A stretch of DNA of 21,515 nt, from NCBI RefSeq assembly GCF_003437535.1, contig NZ_QSQT01000045.1:794-22308 (forward strand), given 5' to 3'. The notes beneath the pieces are model-generated. The model was given only the letters and a program-made list of their open reading frames with translations, was not told the origin of the DNA and made no database searches. Position 1 is the first letter of the stretch. Every line of letters begins with the position of its first letter. The translations under genes were made by a program, and so were the position numbers. This document shows positions 6,674 to 15,466 of this stretch, in pieces. Source of the DNA: Phocaeicola plebeius. GTDB lineage: Bacteria > Bacteroidota > Bacteroidia > Bacteroidales > Bacteroidaceae.

Positions 6674-7219
6674 ATGAATCACGAGGAACTACATATCATT
6701 GCATCTATCCTGAGCGGACGAACCGAACAGTTCGCCTATTTTCTCGACACCTACGGGCCACAGGTCTTCCACCTGATCGTCCGTATGGTAGGCTCACCGG
6801 AAGATGCCGAAGAACTGACCCAAGACTGTTTTATGAAAGCCTTCACCCACCTTTCCTCGTTTCATGGAGACAGCAGTTTCTCTACCTGGATTTACCGCAT
6901 TGCCTACAATGAAGCGACTTCCGCACTCCGGAAAAAAGATAAAGAACTGCTTTCATTCGACGACCGGATGTGGAACAGTCTTTCAGATAAAGAAATAGAT
7001 GAGGAGCTGGATACCGAAAACGAAATGCAAATTCAGAAACTGCAGCAGGCACTCACCCAGCTCAAGCCCGATGAGCAGGCACTGGTCACTCTGTTCTATG
7101 AAGAAGAAAAAAACATAGAAGAAATAGCCTATATCTTTCACCTGACAGAAAGCAACGTAAAAGTAAAGCTGCACCGCATCCGAAAAAAGTTATGTAACTT
7201 AATGAAAGAGGAGATTTAA
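6674..7219 (+). CDS. ECF-family RNA polymerase sigma factor
   Basis: This is a 181-residue sigma-70 family protein with only regions 2 and 4. Region 2 spans about 20-95 and includes DAEELTQDCFMKAF and the DNA-melting segment FSTWIYRIAYNEA. An acidic linker follows (about 105-120: DKEIDEELDTENE). Region 4 (about 125-178) carries the helix-turn-helix NIEEIAYIFHLTESNVKVKL with the closing HRIRKKL. I chose 6674 over an upstream in-frame start at 6509 because the added residues would translate the promoter palindrome and have no sigma similarity. The downstream two-TM gene starts 3 nt after the stop. The upstream promoter carries ECF motifs, so the factor most likely activates its own gene and the divergent one. 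Confidence 0.92.
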   Translation: MNHEELHIIASILSGRTEQFAYFLDTYGPQVFHLIVRMVGSPEDAEELTQDCFMKAFTHLSSFHGDSSFSTWIYRIAYNEATSALRKKDKELLSFDDRMWNSLSDKEIDEELDTENEMQIQKLQQALTQLKPDEQALVTLFYEEEKNIEEIAYIFHLTESNVKVKLHRIRKKLCNLMKEEI

Positions 7220-7222
7220 GCC

Positions 7223-7585
7223 ATGAGAACAACAGATAGAGGACTTCAGAAAGCAATAAAAAGGCAGCCCCATTACGAGCTGCCCAGCAATTTCAGTTAC
7301 CGCATGATGCAAAAGATACAAGAGGAAAGTATCTTACGCGAAAAACGGCAGGAAAAAAGAATATTCATTCTCTTCCTTATCTTTACCATACTCAGCGGGG
7401 GAGGCTGCATCGGATTTTTTATTTGGAAATACGGAACAACCTTCATCAGCTATTGGCACACCTGTAAGGAAATACTTCCGGACTCCCATACGCTCCTTTT
7501 CTACCTGCCTACGTTCTGCGCCCTCTGTCTGTTGTACTTCTTCGACCGATGGTTACGGAAAAAGATAGACCTTGAAAAAAAATAG
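7223..7585 (+). CDS. Probable membrane anti-sigma factor
   Basis: This is a 120-residue protein with a basic N-terminal cytoplasmic part (about 1-45, including LPSNFSYRMMQKIQEES), a helix (about 46-69), a short loop, a second helix (about 89-107) and a basic tail. It has no zinc-binding HxxxCxxC motif. The segment LPSNFSYRMMQKI resembles the short start region seen in Bacteroidetes proteins encoded just after ECF sigma genes. Its start is 3 nt after the sigma stop, a translational-coupling distance. An anti-sigma role is inferred from position and topology rather than from a recognised domain. Its stop codon sits in an inverted repeat shared with the convergent lyase gene. Confidence 0.65.
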   Translation: MRTTDRGLQKAIKRQPHYELPSNFSYRMMQKIQEESILREKRQEKRIFILFLIFTILSGGGCIGFFIWKYGTTFISYWHTCKEILPDSHTLLFYLPTFCALCLLYFFDRWLRKKIDLEKK

Positions 7586-7599
7586 TCTACCTATTTTTT
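7577..7599. terminator. Convergent palindrome carrying both stop codons
   Basis: AAAAAATAG (7577-7585) and CTATTTTTT (7591-7599) pair perfectly around TCTAC. The TAG of the plus gene and the TAG of the minus gene each end one arm. The stem is AT-rich, so it is a modest bidirectional terminator at best, but with U-tracts on both strands. Confidence 0.4.
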
Positions 7600-10500
7600 C
7601 ACACAAACGGTTACAGACTTTCCACAAGAAATACCCTGAGGCATGGGCACCACAATTTTTTGCCCATTCCATACCAACGTAATTTCTTTTAATGTGGCAT
7701 CCATTCTGGCATCCGTTACTGACACATAACACTCTGTATCCGTTTCACGCAAGACAAGTGCACAAGGTGCAGAAACCTCCAACGTTAACCCCTTTGCTTT
7801 TAACACCGGAGCTTCCGGATAGAACACGGCTTCTACCACCTTTTTGTCTGTCGAACGAACGGCTTGAATCAATGTATCGTTTCTCAATACTTCAAACGGA
7901 AGCTTACGAGCCGGTTCATCTTTCCCCAAGTAAACCGTATAGCCATAGGTATCATTCTTCGGACTTTGCCCATGGTCTGTCCACAAACGCAATACAGAAA
8001 CCTTTTCAGGTAGTCCTGATTTCTTTTTATTCCGTGCATTCATCTTTGCCCAATGAGCCGGACAACTCTCTGAAGCGACGTATAAATTAGCCTGATACTC
8101 CGGCAAACCTTGATAGGCAAACTGTCCTTCTTGTATAACCCAGGTATCTTTCATCTTACGTGCATCCAAAAGCATGCTTCCTTTCGCCACATCTGTCTTC
8201 TTACCTTTCTTCCAAAGATAAACCGGAGCCACCCTTGCTGTCTGATCCAATGTGGTCCGGATGTGCCCTTCCATATCCGGACAGTTATTGGTCACTCCTG
8301 CTCCTAAAGCTACCAGATAATCTCCCAATACAAAATAACCTTTATAAGCCTTAAAACCATAGAGTAACTCATTCTTCACCTTACGGTCACCTTTATCATT
8401 CACATTTTCCTTATCGGCTCCATGCATTTTTTCAAAAATATAGCCACCAGCTGCATAATCTGCCCCATCTGCTGCTCCTGCAGCGAAATTATGACGACTA
8501 CAATATCCTCGCCAGTTTGTTACCGGAGTCAACCGCTCCATTCCTTCACGTGCAGTTACACCGGGAGAAGCGGTCACATCCCAACCTCCCATAATCTGAA
8601 AATATTCATTTCCATGACGCTGAAATAAAGTCATGCCATCTGTCGGATAAAAATTATAGTTGTCCGCGAATGCTGCACTTTCAAGCCCGTCACAGCGCAC
8701 AGAAGCCATATTAATCATCAAATGATAATCCGGAGTATGCTTCATCAGGTCATCATTATTAAAAAACCAGCGTGTACCTTGATAAACACCTTTTTCGGTT
8801 CCCTTCATCCGGATACGATTTGTTTCTGCCTCAGCCAGAAGTTGCTGAAGCTCTTTCTGCTCTTCTGGAGAAAAAGAAGAAAGCCAATTCTTCACCACAT
8901 TGCGTAACATCTTGTAATAAGGTATTGCTTCCTCCTTATTCCGATACTCATAGGAATTTCGGTCCAGACAAGGCAAACGATAACCGTCCCGATAATACCA
9001 GCTGCCTCCACGGAAAAAATTCATCAAGGCATCTGCATTTTCACGGCTGAGCTGCTTTGCCCAAGGAGTGCCATTGAGCATACCCAGCATATTCAAGGCA
9101 CTGGAAGTTCCATCAATGGGATAACCCCATATCAAACATTGCATGCCATGTCCCCATCCTGCTCCGTCAGCCGTGAATCCCTCCGTCCAAAAAGAATCAT
9201 CATAGGTAATCTGGGAAGTCATGCTAATGCCCCGCTGACAAACCTCAGCCAAGACATCCAGCATCGGAACAGAGCTATACATCACAGCTACCGGAAGCAA
9301 GGAACGATAAGCCAGCGCATTGCCGCCTACCCACCACACATGATTACGGAAACGCTCCACTGACACCACATTCTTATCAGTATCATCCCTTCTCAAAGGC
9401 TGAGTATAAGCCTGAAGTCCCAAGACTTTCAACATATCACATGCATTCTTCAAGTATTTATTTCCCTCGCCCCGTTCTGCCCGGTCCATATCTTCTGTAC
9501 AAGCAAAATAAATATTCACGGCAGCCGTAGGTATCGCAAAACAAGAAGCATGAAAACGTGGTTTATCATTCGGACGAGAAATTTCCAAGTTACCATAATG
9601 CACCACAGCCTTCCAAAGTTTATCTGTAAATTCAGAAGTTTTCTCCAGCCGTCCTTTCCGGCAAGCATCAGCCAACTGATATATACGGTTCAATGCACCG
9701 GCAATAAAAATTCCGACACGGTCATCCGTTGTATTCTCATAGCCTTGTTGATAAGCATTCTCACGTTCAAACTGCTCCTCTGTAGAATTCAAGTCTGAAA
9801 ACCGGCCATCTTCTCCTAACAGGGAAGCCATCTGAATAGCCTGAGAAGCATCAATTGATTTTACAGCCCGATAAGGGTGTTGAGAAAAATATTCTCTCAA
9901 TTTCTTGACTGCATCTTTTTTCTCACCTCCCGCATGACAACGTGCCTCCTGATAATAACGACGATAGTTTGAATATGCAAACTGAGATTCCGCCTTACGA
10001 ACAACAAAGTCGCTCACTTGTACATGGTTTTTCCACAAACGAATAGCAAAATATCCATCCCCCTGTCCCCTGCTTATAGGATGGCAAAACAATTCCTCAC
10101 CATCGACAGCAAACGTAGTTTTTCCATCCGTCACGGTAATCACCACCTCATACCAACGATTAGGCTTCAGCAAATGTGCCTCATCTGTATATTCTTTTAC
10201 CAGAGGTTTTATTTTGTTCTCATCAATGCCATAAAATTCACTGTGATATTCCCGAAAACGAGTGGTCTTATTCTCATTTCCTCCATAACCCACATAGAAA
10301 AGATTTAATGTGTTATAATTCTTGAATATCCCTGCACGCCAATCCTTTCTGGCATAAATATTATCAGGGTATTTCAAGTCTTTAGCCCCCCCAAAAGCAG
10401 TTCATGTCACTCAAACGGTCGTATTTTCCACCTTCCATCACTACTTTAATGCGGTAACTGATTTCATAGTTTCCAGTCAGGCACTCATCATACCACAAAG

Positions 10501-10669
10501 TCAGACCATCCGGTGATACAATGTCCAGACAATCGTCTACTTTAATCATCTTGAACTTACCCGAAGAGTCTTCGCCAATCCAGTTTTTCAAAGATATTTC
10601 TGAAGCAGTAATCCCCAACAAGGAATAAAACATCCCCCATAAGAAAAATAATAATTTTAGTTTACCCAT
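7591..10669 (-). pseudogene. PL8-type polysaccharide lyase with DUF6250-like domain, frameshifted
   Basis: Two reading frames together encode one protein. The first (10669-10382, 95 aa) has a signal peptide (about 1-22) and runs into NCFWGG-stop. The second (10377-7591, 928 codons) has no ATG at its head and continues KYPDNIYARKDW. Removing one G from the run of seven (10386-10392) joins them as NCFWGAKDLKYPDNIYAR, giving 1025 residues. Residues 24-230 resemble DUF6250 (RLSDMNCFW, LFYVGYGGNENKTTRFR). Residues 280-620 look like the PL8 alpha-toroid, with NHVWWVGGN and GWGHGMQCLIWGY. His507, Tyr516 and Arg570 keep the +9 and +54 spacing I recall for chondroitinase AC. The C-terminal half, from NFYPTDGMTLFQRHGNEYF, is super-sandwich-like. 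Family members eliminate uronate-containing polysaccharides; the substrate is unknown. No second lesion is visible, so phase variation or a sequencing error is more likely than long decay. Confidence 0.8.
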
Positions 10670-10703
10670 AATAAAAGATTAAATATTTCATGATTACATA
10701 TCG

Positions 10704-10711
10704 CAAAAATA
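10704..10711 (-). promoter_or_regulatory. Candidate -7 box upstream of the lyase
   Basis: The minus strand reads TATTTTTG, matching TAnnTTTG, about 35 nt before the ATG at 10669. No convincing TTTG lies 19-21 nt further upstream, so an activator may be required or the call may be wrong. Confidence 0.3.
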
Positions 10712-10748
10712 AATATTATCTTTTAATGATCATAACCACTATAAACAA

Positions 10749-10780
10749 AAAGGACGAATTTCGAATGAAATTCGCCCTTT
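10749..10780 (-). terminator. Intrinsic terminator of the etf/acyl-CoA dehydrogenase operon
   Basis: On the minus strand a 14-bp stem with one mismatch (arms 10767-10780 and 10749-10762) encloses a 4-nt loop and runs into TTTTTG. It lies 25 nt past the stop at 10805. Confidence 0.75.
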
Positions 10781-10804
10781 CCATTTCTATATCAATCAGA
10801 AATC

Positions 10805-12511
10805 TTATTTTCGATAGCTTTCCAGTTCTTCTGCCTGGAACTTACGGATGAAGTTGAAATGCTTTTCTACTTCAGATTCAGCGTAGTTCACATACACATT
10901 CAATGACTTGCCAAACATGTCAGGAGCCTTTGTCGCATCCTGCAATAGCAAATGGCTCATCACGCACACAGCTGCCATCTCATACAAACGACGAGATACC
11001 AAATCCAGCAATTCCTGGTTCTGTGCTTCCTTCACTGCATTGGTACATGCTTCCAATTTACGAGTCATATCCTTGATACGATTCATATAACCTTCAAATT
11101 CCGGCGCACAAGGAATCATTTCATATTCATGCAAGGTAGCCGCATACGAACCGTTTGTTACATAACGGATGGCAGCTACTGTCTGCAACTGGGTAGTACC
11201 TTCATAGATGCTGGTGATACGGGCATCACGATAGATACGCTGACAAGCATATTCCATCATGAAACCTGAACCGCCGTGTACCTGAATACAGTCGTATGCA
11301 TTCTGGTTGGCATATTCAGAGTTCATACCCTTTGCCAGCGGAGTAAAGCTGTCAGCCAGTTTTGCATAACGTTTCTGTTCCTGACGTTCTTCCGGAGTCA
11401 GCTTGCGTTCACGGGCAATGTCATCCAATGCTTTGTAGATATCCACGTAACGAGAAGTCTGATACAACAACGCACGGCCTGCATCCAATTTAGCCTTGAT
11501 GGTAGCCAGCATGTCATACACAGCTGGGAATTCGATAATGGCCTTACCGAACTGTTTACGGTCTTTTGCGTATGCCAAAGCCTCATCGTAAGCAGCCTGG
11601 CTCAAACCTACAGACTGAGCGGCAATACCCAGACGGGCACCGTTCATCAACGCCATGACGTATTTAATCAAACCTAACTTGCGCTCACCGCAAAGTTCGG
11701 CCTTCGCATTCTTGTAAACCAACTCACAAGTAGGAGAGCCATGAATACCCAGCTTGTTTTCAATACGGCGTACGTCTACTCCCCCATCGTTCTTGTCATA
11801 GATGAACATAGACAATCCACGACCATCGTGTGTACCTTCTTCCGAACGGGCCAATACCAGGTGAAGATTTGCATCACCGTTCGTAATGAAACGTTTCACA
11901 CCGTTCAGGCGCCAGCAGTTGTTAGCTTCATCGTATGTAGCTTTCAGCATCACACTCTGAAGGTCGGAACCAGCATCCGGTTCAGTCAAGTCCATTGACA
12001 TGGTTTCACCGGCACAGATACGCGGAATGAAACGGCTGTGCTGATCTTCGTTACCGAATTCATAAAGTGTTTCAATACAGTCCTGAAGTGACCAGATATT
12101 ACCGAAACCAGCATCAGCCTGAGCCACGATTTCTGCACACATGGTGTACGGCGTAATCGGGAAATTCAAACCACCGAAACGGCGCGGCATGGTCATTCCG
12201 TTCAATCCGGCCTTTACCATGGCCTCCAGGTTAGCCTTTGTACCCGAAGCATATTCCACACGGCCATTGGCATGATGCGGACCTTCCTGGTCTACTCCTT
12301 CGGCATTGGGTGCAATCACCTCACCCGTGATTTCACCAGTAATTTCCAACACTTTATCGTAAGAGTCGATGGCATCCGCATAATCCTGCGGCGCATAATC
12401 GTACTCGTCTTTATCTCTGTAATCGCGTTCTTTCAACTGACAGATACGCTCCATCATCGGATTGTTCAAGTGATACTTGAGTTCCGGATGTTCTGTATAA
12501 AAGTTTGCCAT
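10805..12511 (-). CDS. Acyl-CoA dehydrogenase, long form
   Basis: This is a 568-residue flavoprotein that oxidises an acyl-CoA at the alpha-beta carbons and passes electrons to ETF. The family's order is present: an N-terminal helical domain, a beta-domain with MSMDLTEPDAGSDLQSV (about 170) and RFITNGDA, then the C-terminal helical domain with KDRKQFGKAI and QVHGGSGFMMEYACQRIYRD. Glu437 in IYEGTTQ is at the catalytic-base position. At 568 residues it exceeds the usual 380; the extra C-terminal segment (about 460-568) matches the extended subclass with an Acyl-CoA_dh_C-like tail. It is the last gene of the etfB-etfA-tonB-like operon, 12 nt after its neighbour. The acyl substrate is not evident. 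It may serve fatty or branched acyl-CoA oxidation, or run in reverse. Confidence 0.9.
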   Translation of the reverse strand: MANFYTEHPELKYHLNNPMMERICQLKERDYRDKDEYDYAPQDYADAIDSYDKVLEITGEITGEVIAPNAEGVDQEGPHHANGRVEYASGTKANLEAMVKAGLNGMTMPRRFGGLNFPITPYTMCAEIVAQADAGFGNIWSLQDCIETLYEFGNEDQHSRFIPRICAGETMSMDLTEPDAGSDLQSVMLKATYDEANNCWRLNGVKRFITNGDANLHLVLARSEEGTHDGRGLSMFIYDKNDGGVDVRRIENKLGIHGSPTCELVYKNAKAELCGERKLGLIKYVMALMNGARLGIAAQSVGLSQAAYDEALAYAKDRKQFGKAIIEFPAVYDMLATIKAKLDAGRALLYQTSRYVDIYKALDDIARERKLTPEERQEQKRYAKLADSFTPLAKGMNSEYANQNAYDCIQVHGGSGFMMEYACQRIYRDARITSIYEGTTQLQTVAAIRYVTNGSYAATLHEYEMIPCAPEFEGYMNRIKDMTRKLEACTNAVKEAQNQELLDLVSRRLYEMAAVCVMSHLLLQDATKAPDMFGKSLNVYVNYAESEVEKHFNFIRKFQAEELESYRK

Positions 12512-12523
12512 AATTTTAATTTT

Positions 12524-13372
12524 TTATTTTGAGGCTTTGAGGTTCGGTATCTTAAATGCAATCGGCAACACAAAACGAATTTTCTTAAATTCCCCAAATT
12601 GCACGGCTGGTTCCCACTCTGTTTTCATCAAGTCTTCTTCCACGAAACGAATCGCTTCTTTCCTCAAATAATAATTCTCCGTACTTTGAGGAAGTACATG
12701 ATATTCCACGATTCTACCACGCTGATCAAAAGTCAATTGTACAAGTACACGTCCTTCCACCTTTTGTGCTGAGGCTTCCAAAGGGTAATGCACATGCTCT
12801 TTCATAAAAAGTGCCAACGCATCCACTCCACCTGGAAAACCTACAATCCGCTCAGACGGATAGAACTCAATTTCATTTCCTGCAGCATTGTACACATGAC
12901 CTCCTTGTGAACGTCCTTTTCGGAACTCTTCAGTCCGCCATAAAGAACCATTGGGATAATACATCTCCAACTGTCCTTCGCGTCTGTTATTCTCAAAATG
13001 GCAAAGGTACTTCAACTCGCCGTTTCTATAGAACCGACGATACTCACCTTCCTTCTTTCCCTTTACATTCATATAGGTATCCGAAAGTTGTCCATCTGCA
13101 TAAAAAATGGACGACACTCCATTTACGATACATTTTTTAGGGTCATCTACAAAATAGGAAAAGTGATGTAAATAGAGCAGTGTATCTCCCAAGTTATAAA
13201 CCTTCACCTCAATATTGTCTTCGGCCAAATCAACCCGAGTACAATATCGAAACGCATTCTCCTTGCTATCCAGCCATCTACCTTTTTTATCCAAATAAAT
13301 CGTATCTTGCGAAAAGGCAGGAGCCGCAAAAAAGAATATCAGCAGATACCACAGCCACCATTTACCGCCCAT
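12524..13372 (-). CDS. Exported MORN-repeat protein with TonB C-terminal domain
   Basis: This is a 282-residue protein with a signal peptide (about 1-21, AAPAFSQ) rather than a retained anchor. Residues 85-165 are short YwqK/MORN-type repeats of the form G-x-x-x-x-YY-x-NG-x-L (for example GEYRRFYRNGELK and GQLEMYYPNGSLW). Residues 183-275 match a TonB C-terminal domain: FPGGVDALALFMKEHVHYP, then EGRVLVQLTFDQRGRI, ending RFVLPIAFKI. Classical TonB is membrane-anchored with a Pro-rich spacer; both are missing, so energy transduction is unlikely. This soluble domain type is common in Bacteroidetes, with unknown roles. It sits between etfA (15 nt upstream) and the acyl-CoA dehydrogenase (12 nt downstream), so it is co-transcribed. 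AGGTAAG just before the ATG acts as a modest ribosome site. Confidence 0.8.
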   Translation of the reverse strand: MGGKWWLWYLLIFFFAAPAFSQDTIYLDKKGRWLDSKENAFRYCTRVDLAEDNIEVKVYNLGDTLLYLHHFSYFVDDPKKCIVNGVSSIFYADGQLSDTYMNVKGKKEGEYRRFYRNGELKYLCHFENNRREGQLEMYYPNGSLWRTEEFRKGRSQGGHVYNAAGNEIEFYPSERIVGFPGGVDALALFMKEHVHYPLEASAQKVEGRVLVQLTFDQRGRIVEYHVLPQSTENYYLRKEAIRFVEEDLMKTEWEPAVQFGEFKKIRFVLPIAFKIPNLKASK

Positions 13373-13387
13373 ACTTACCTCAAATTA

Positions 13388-14407
13388 TTACTTACTGTTC
13401 TTTTTGTAATACTTAATCATTTTCGGGATTACTTCTTCCACCGTACCGTTGATGACATAATCGGCAATAGTATTAATCGGAGCATTCGGGTCGCTGTTCA
13501 CAGAGATGATGATACCTGCATCCTGCATACCGGCGATGTGCTGAATCTGTCCGGAAATACCGCAAGCGATATACAACTTCGGATGTACCGTTACCCCTGT
13601 CTGACCAATCTGACGGTCGTGTTCACAGAAACCGGCATCTACCGCCGCACGGCTGGCACCCACTTCTGCATGAAGTTCCTTAGCCAGTTCGAACAGCATG
13701 TCGAAACCTTCCTTACTGCCCATACCGTAACCACCGGCTACCACAATAGGTGCTCCTTTCAGATTATGTTTTGCTTTTTCCACGTGACGGTCGATCACCT
13801 TCACCACATAATCTGTTTCAGGTACATACTTCGCTACATCATGACGAATCACTTCACCCTGATAATTGGCATCTACGATTTCTTTCTTCATCACACCTTC
13901 ACGTACGGTAGCCATCTGCGGACGATGTTCCGGGTTGATGATGGTAGCCACAATGTTACCACCGAAGGCCGGACGAATCTGATACAGCAGGTTTTCATAG
14001 GTGATACCGTTTTTCTTGTCTTCATGGTTACCGATTTCCAGCTGCGTACAGTCGGCAGTCAAACCACTTGTCAGTGCGGAAGACACGCGCGGACCCAGGT
14101 CACGACCAATTACGGTAGCCCCCATCAGGCAAATCTGCGGTTTTTCCTCCTTGAACAAGTTGACAAGAATAGAAGTATGAGGAAGTGAAGTATAAGGGAA
14201 CAAGCCCAGAGCATCGAACACATGTACACGGTCTACTCCGTATGGCAACACTTGTTTTTCTACATCTGCAAGGTCTGTACCGGCACAAATCGTTTCCAGC
14301 TGACATCCCAGCTGAGTGGCCAACTTACGACCTTTGGTTAAAAGTTCGAGACTGACATCGGCCACATGCGCGCCTTCCATCTCACAATATACAAATACGT
14401 TATTCAT
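13388..14407 (-). CDS. etfA: Electron transfer flavoprotein, alpha subunit
   Basis: This is a 339-residue subunit of the cytoplasmic EtfAB heterodimer, which carries electrons between flavin dehydrogenases and a quinone or ferredoxin-linked acceptor. The N-terminal domain includes ICLMGATVIGRDLGPRVSS. The C-terminal FAD domain begins near residue 215 (APIVVAGGYGMGSKEGFDML). It carries the family signature across GASRAAVDAGFCEHDRQIGQ, then LYIACGISGQIQH and ISVNSDPNAPI. Length and residues are normal. It starts 5 nt after the etfB stop. Whether the pair is of the bifurcating type, as in many anaerobes, cannot be settled by eye. Confidence 0.95.
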   Translation of the reverse strand: MNNVFVYCEMEGAHVADVSLELLTKGRKLATQLGCQLETICAGTDLADVEKQVLPYGVDRVHVFDALGLFPYTSLPHTSILVNLFKEEKPQICLMGATVIGRDLGPRVSSALTSGLTADCTQLEIGNHEDKKNGITYENLLYQIRPAFGGNIVATIINPEHRPQMATVREGVMKKEIVDANYQGEVIRHDVAKYVPETDYVVKVIDRHVEKAKHNLKGAPIVVAGGYGMGSKEGFDMLFELAKELHAEVGASRAAVDAGFCEHDRQIGQTGVTVHPKLYIACGISGQIQHIAGMQDAGIIISVNSDPNAPINTIADYVINGTVEEVIPKMIKYYKKNSK

Positions 14408-14412
14408 AGTCT

Positions 14413-15300
14413 TTATCCGATAGTATGGTTAGCCAACAGTTCAACAATCAAGTTTTCTACATCTGCATCGCTGCCGGTAAGCGTCTTGCTTTCCTTTGCC
14501 TGGAAGATGATGTTCTCAATCTTCTTTACCTTAGTCGGAGAACCCGACAGACCGCATTGTTTCGTATCACCGTTTACATCGGCTACGCTCCATTCTGTGA
14601 TATTCAGATAAGGACGGCTTTCATACAAAGAAGCATAAGGCAGTTCAGCTCCGTCTTTGGTAATGGCAGCTTTTTCCTGACCACCCAGTGCACGTTTGTA
14701 CTTCTGTACCAGTTTCGCATTGCGCGGACGGCAAGGAGCTGCACTACCGTTTACAGTCAATACAATCGGAAGCGGACCTTCTACAGTTTCCACACCTCCG
14801 TCGATATGGCGTTTCACACGGATACGTCCGTCTTTTACCTCCTGAATTTCTTCTACGTAAGTCACCTGAGGCAAGCCTAATTTTTCTGCTACCTGCGGAC
14901 CCACCTGTGCGGTATCACCATCGATAGCCTGACGTCCACCCACAATGATGTCATATTCACCAATCTTGCGGATAGCTGTTGCCAGCGCATACGAAGTAGC
15001 CAGCGTATCTGCTCCGGCAAAAGCACGGTCTGTCAGCAGATAACCGTTGTCTGCTCCTCTGTATAATCCTTCGCGGATAATTTCAGCGGCACGACCCGGA
15101 CCCATTGTCAGGATAGTTACAGTAGAACCAGGATGTGTGTCTTTCAGTCTGAGTGCCTGTTCCAAGGCATTCAAGTCTTCCGGATTAAAAATCGCCGGAA
15201 GTGCTGCACGGTTAATTGTACCGTCAGCATTCATGGCATCTTTTCCCACACAGCGTGTATCGGGAACTTGTTTAGCCAATACTACAATTTTCAAACTCAT
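14413..15300 (-). CDS. etfB: Electron transfer flavoprotein, beta subunit
   Basis: This is a 295-residue partner of EtfA. It opens MSLKIVVLAKQVPDT, has NPEDLNALEQALRLKD, and carries the nucleotide-binding signature GGRQAIDGDTAQVGPQVAEK (about 121-140) followed by LTVNGSAAPCRPRNAK. At 295 residues it is longer than the roughly 250-residue mitochondrial form, as is common in anaerobes. It is the first gene of a four-gene operon, and a promoter is visible just upstream at 15338-15367. The divergent neighbour is the mechanosensitive channel. Confidence 0.95.
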   Translation of the reverse strand: MSLKIVVLAKQVPDTRCVGKDAMNADGTINRAALPAIFNPEDLNALEQALRLKDTHPGSTVTILTMGPGRAAEIIREGLYRGADNGYLLTDRAFAGADTLATSYALATAIRKIGEYDIIVGGRQAIDGDTAQVGPQVAEKLGLPQVTYVEEIQEVKDGRIRVKRHIDGGVETVEGPLPIVLTVNGSAAPCRPRNAKLVQKYKRALGGQEKAAITKDGAELPYASLYESRPYLNITEWSVADVNGDTKQCGLSGSPTKVKKIENIIFQAKESKTLTGSDADVENLIVELLANHTIG

Positions 15301-15337
15301 TAGATTCTTTATTTTGGTATTAGTAAATTCTTGTCGG

Positions 15338-15367
15338 CAAATTTAATGAAAGCATTTGTTCCGCAAA
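15338..15367 (-). promoter_or_regulatory. Bacteroides promoter for the etf operon
   Basis: On the minus strand TTTG (15364-15367, within TTTTTG) is followed by an 18-nt spacer and TAAATTTG (15338-15345), matching TAnnTTTG. The predicted start is near 15331, about 30 nt before the etfB ATG. Confidence 0.55.
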
Positions 15368-15409
15368 AAGATATGAAGAAAATAAATGTTTTAGAGGGTA
15401 TATTTCCAT

Positions 15410-15440
15410 TTTGCAAACTCTAAGAACTTGTTTATCTTTG
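15410..15440 (+). promoter_or_regulatory. Bacteroides promoter for the channel/thioesterase operon
   Basis: TTTG (15410-15413), exactly 19 nt, then TATCTTTG (15433-15440). This is a full match to the Bacteroides housekeeping consensus. The start would be near 15447, leaving a leader of about 20 nt. Confidence 0.7.
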
Positions 15441-15466
15441 ACTCCCGAAAAAGACTTTTATAAAAT

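Noticed and set aside
7591..10377. The 928-codon reading frame as an independent gene
   Set aside because: It would begin at a TTG in the middle of a conserved domain, without a ribosome site or signal peptide, and the upstream 95-codon frame supplies exactly the missing N-terminus after removal of one G.
13307..14188. A 293-codon plus-strand open frame opposite etfA
   Set aside because: It is rich in His, Thr, Phe and Arg as expected for antisense of a coding gene, has no domain, and lies wholly over the certain etfA and its neighbour.
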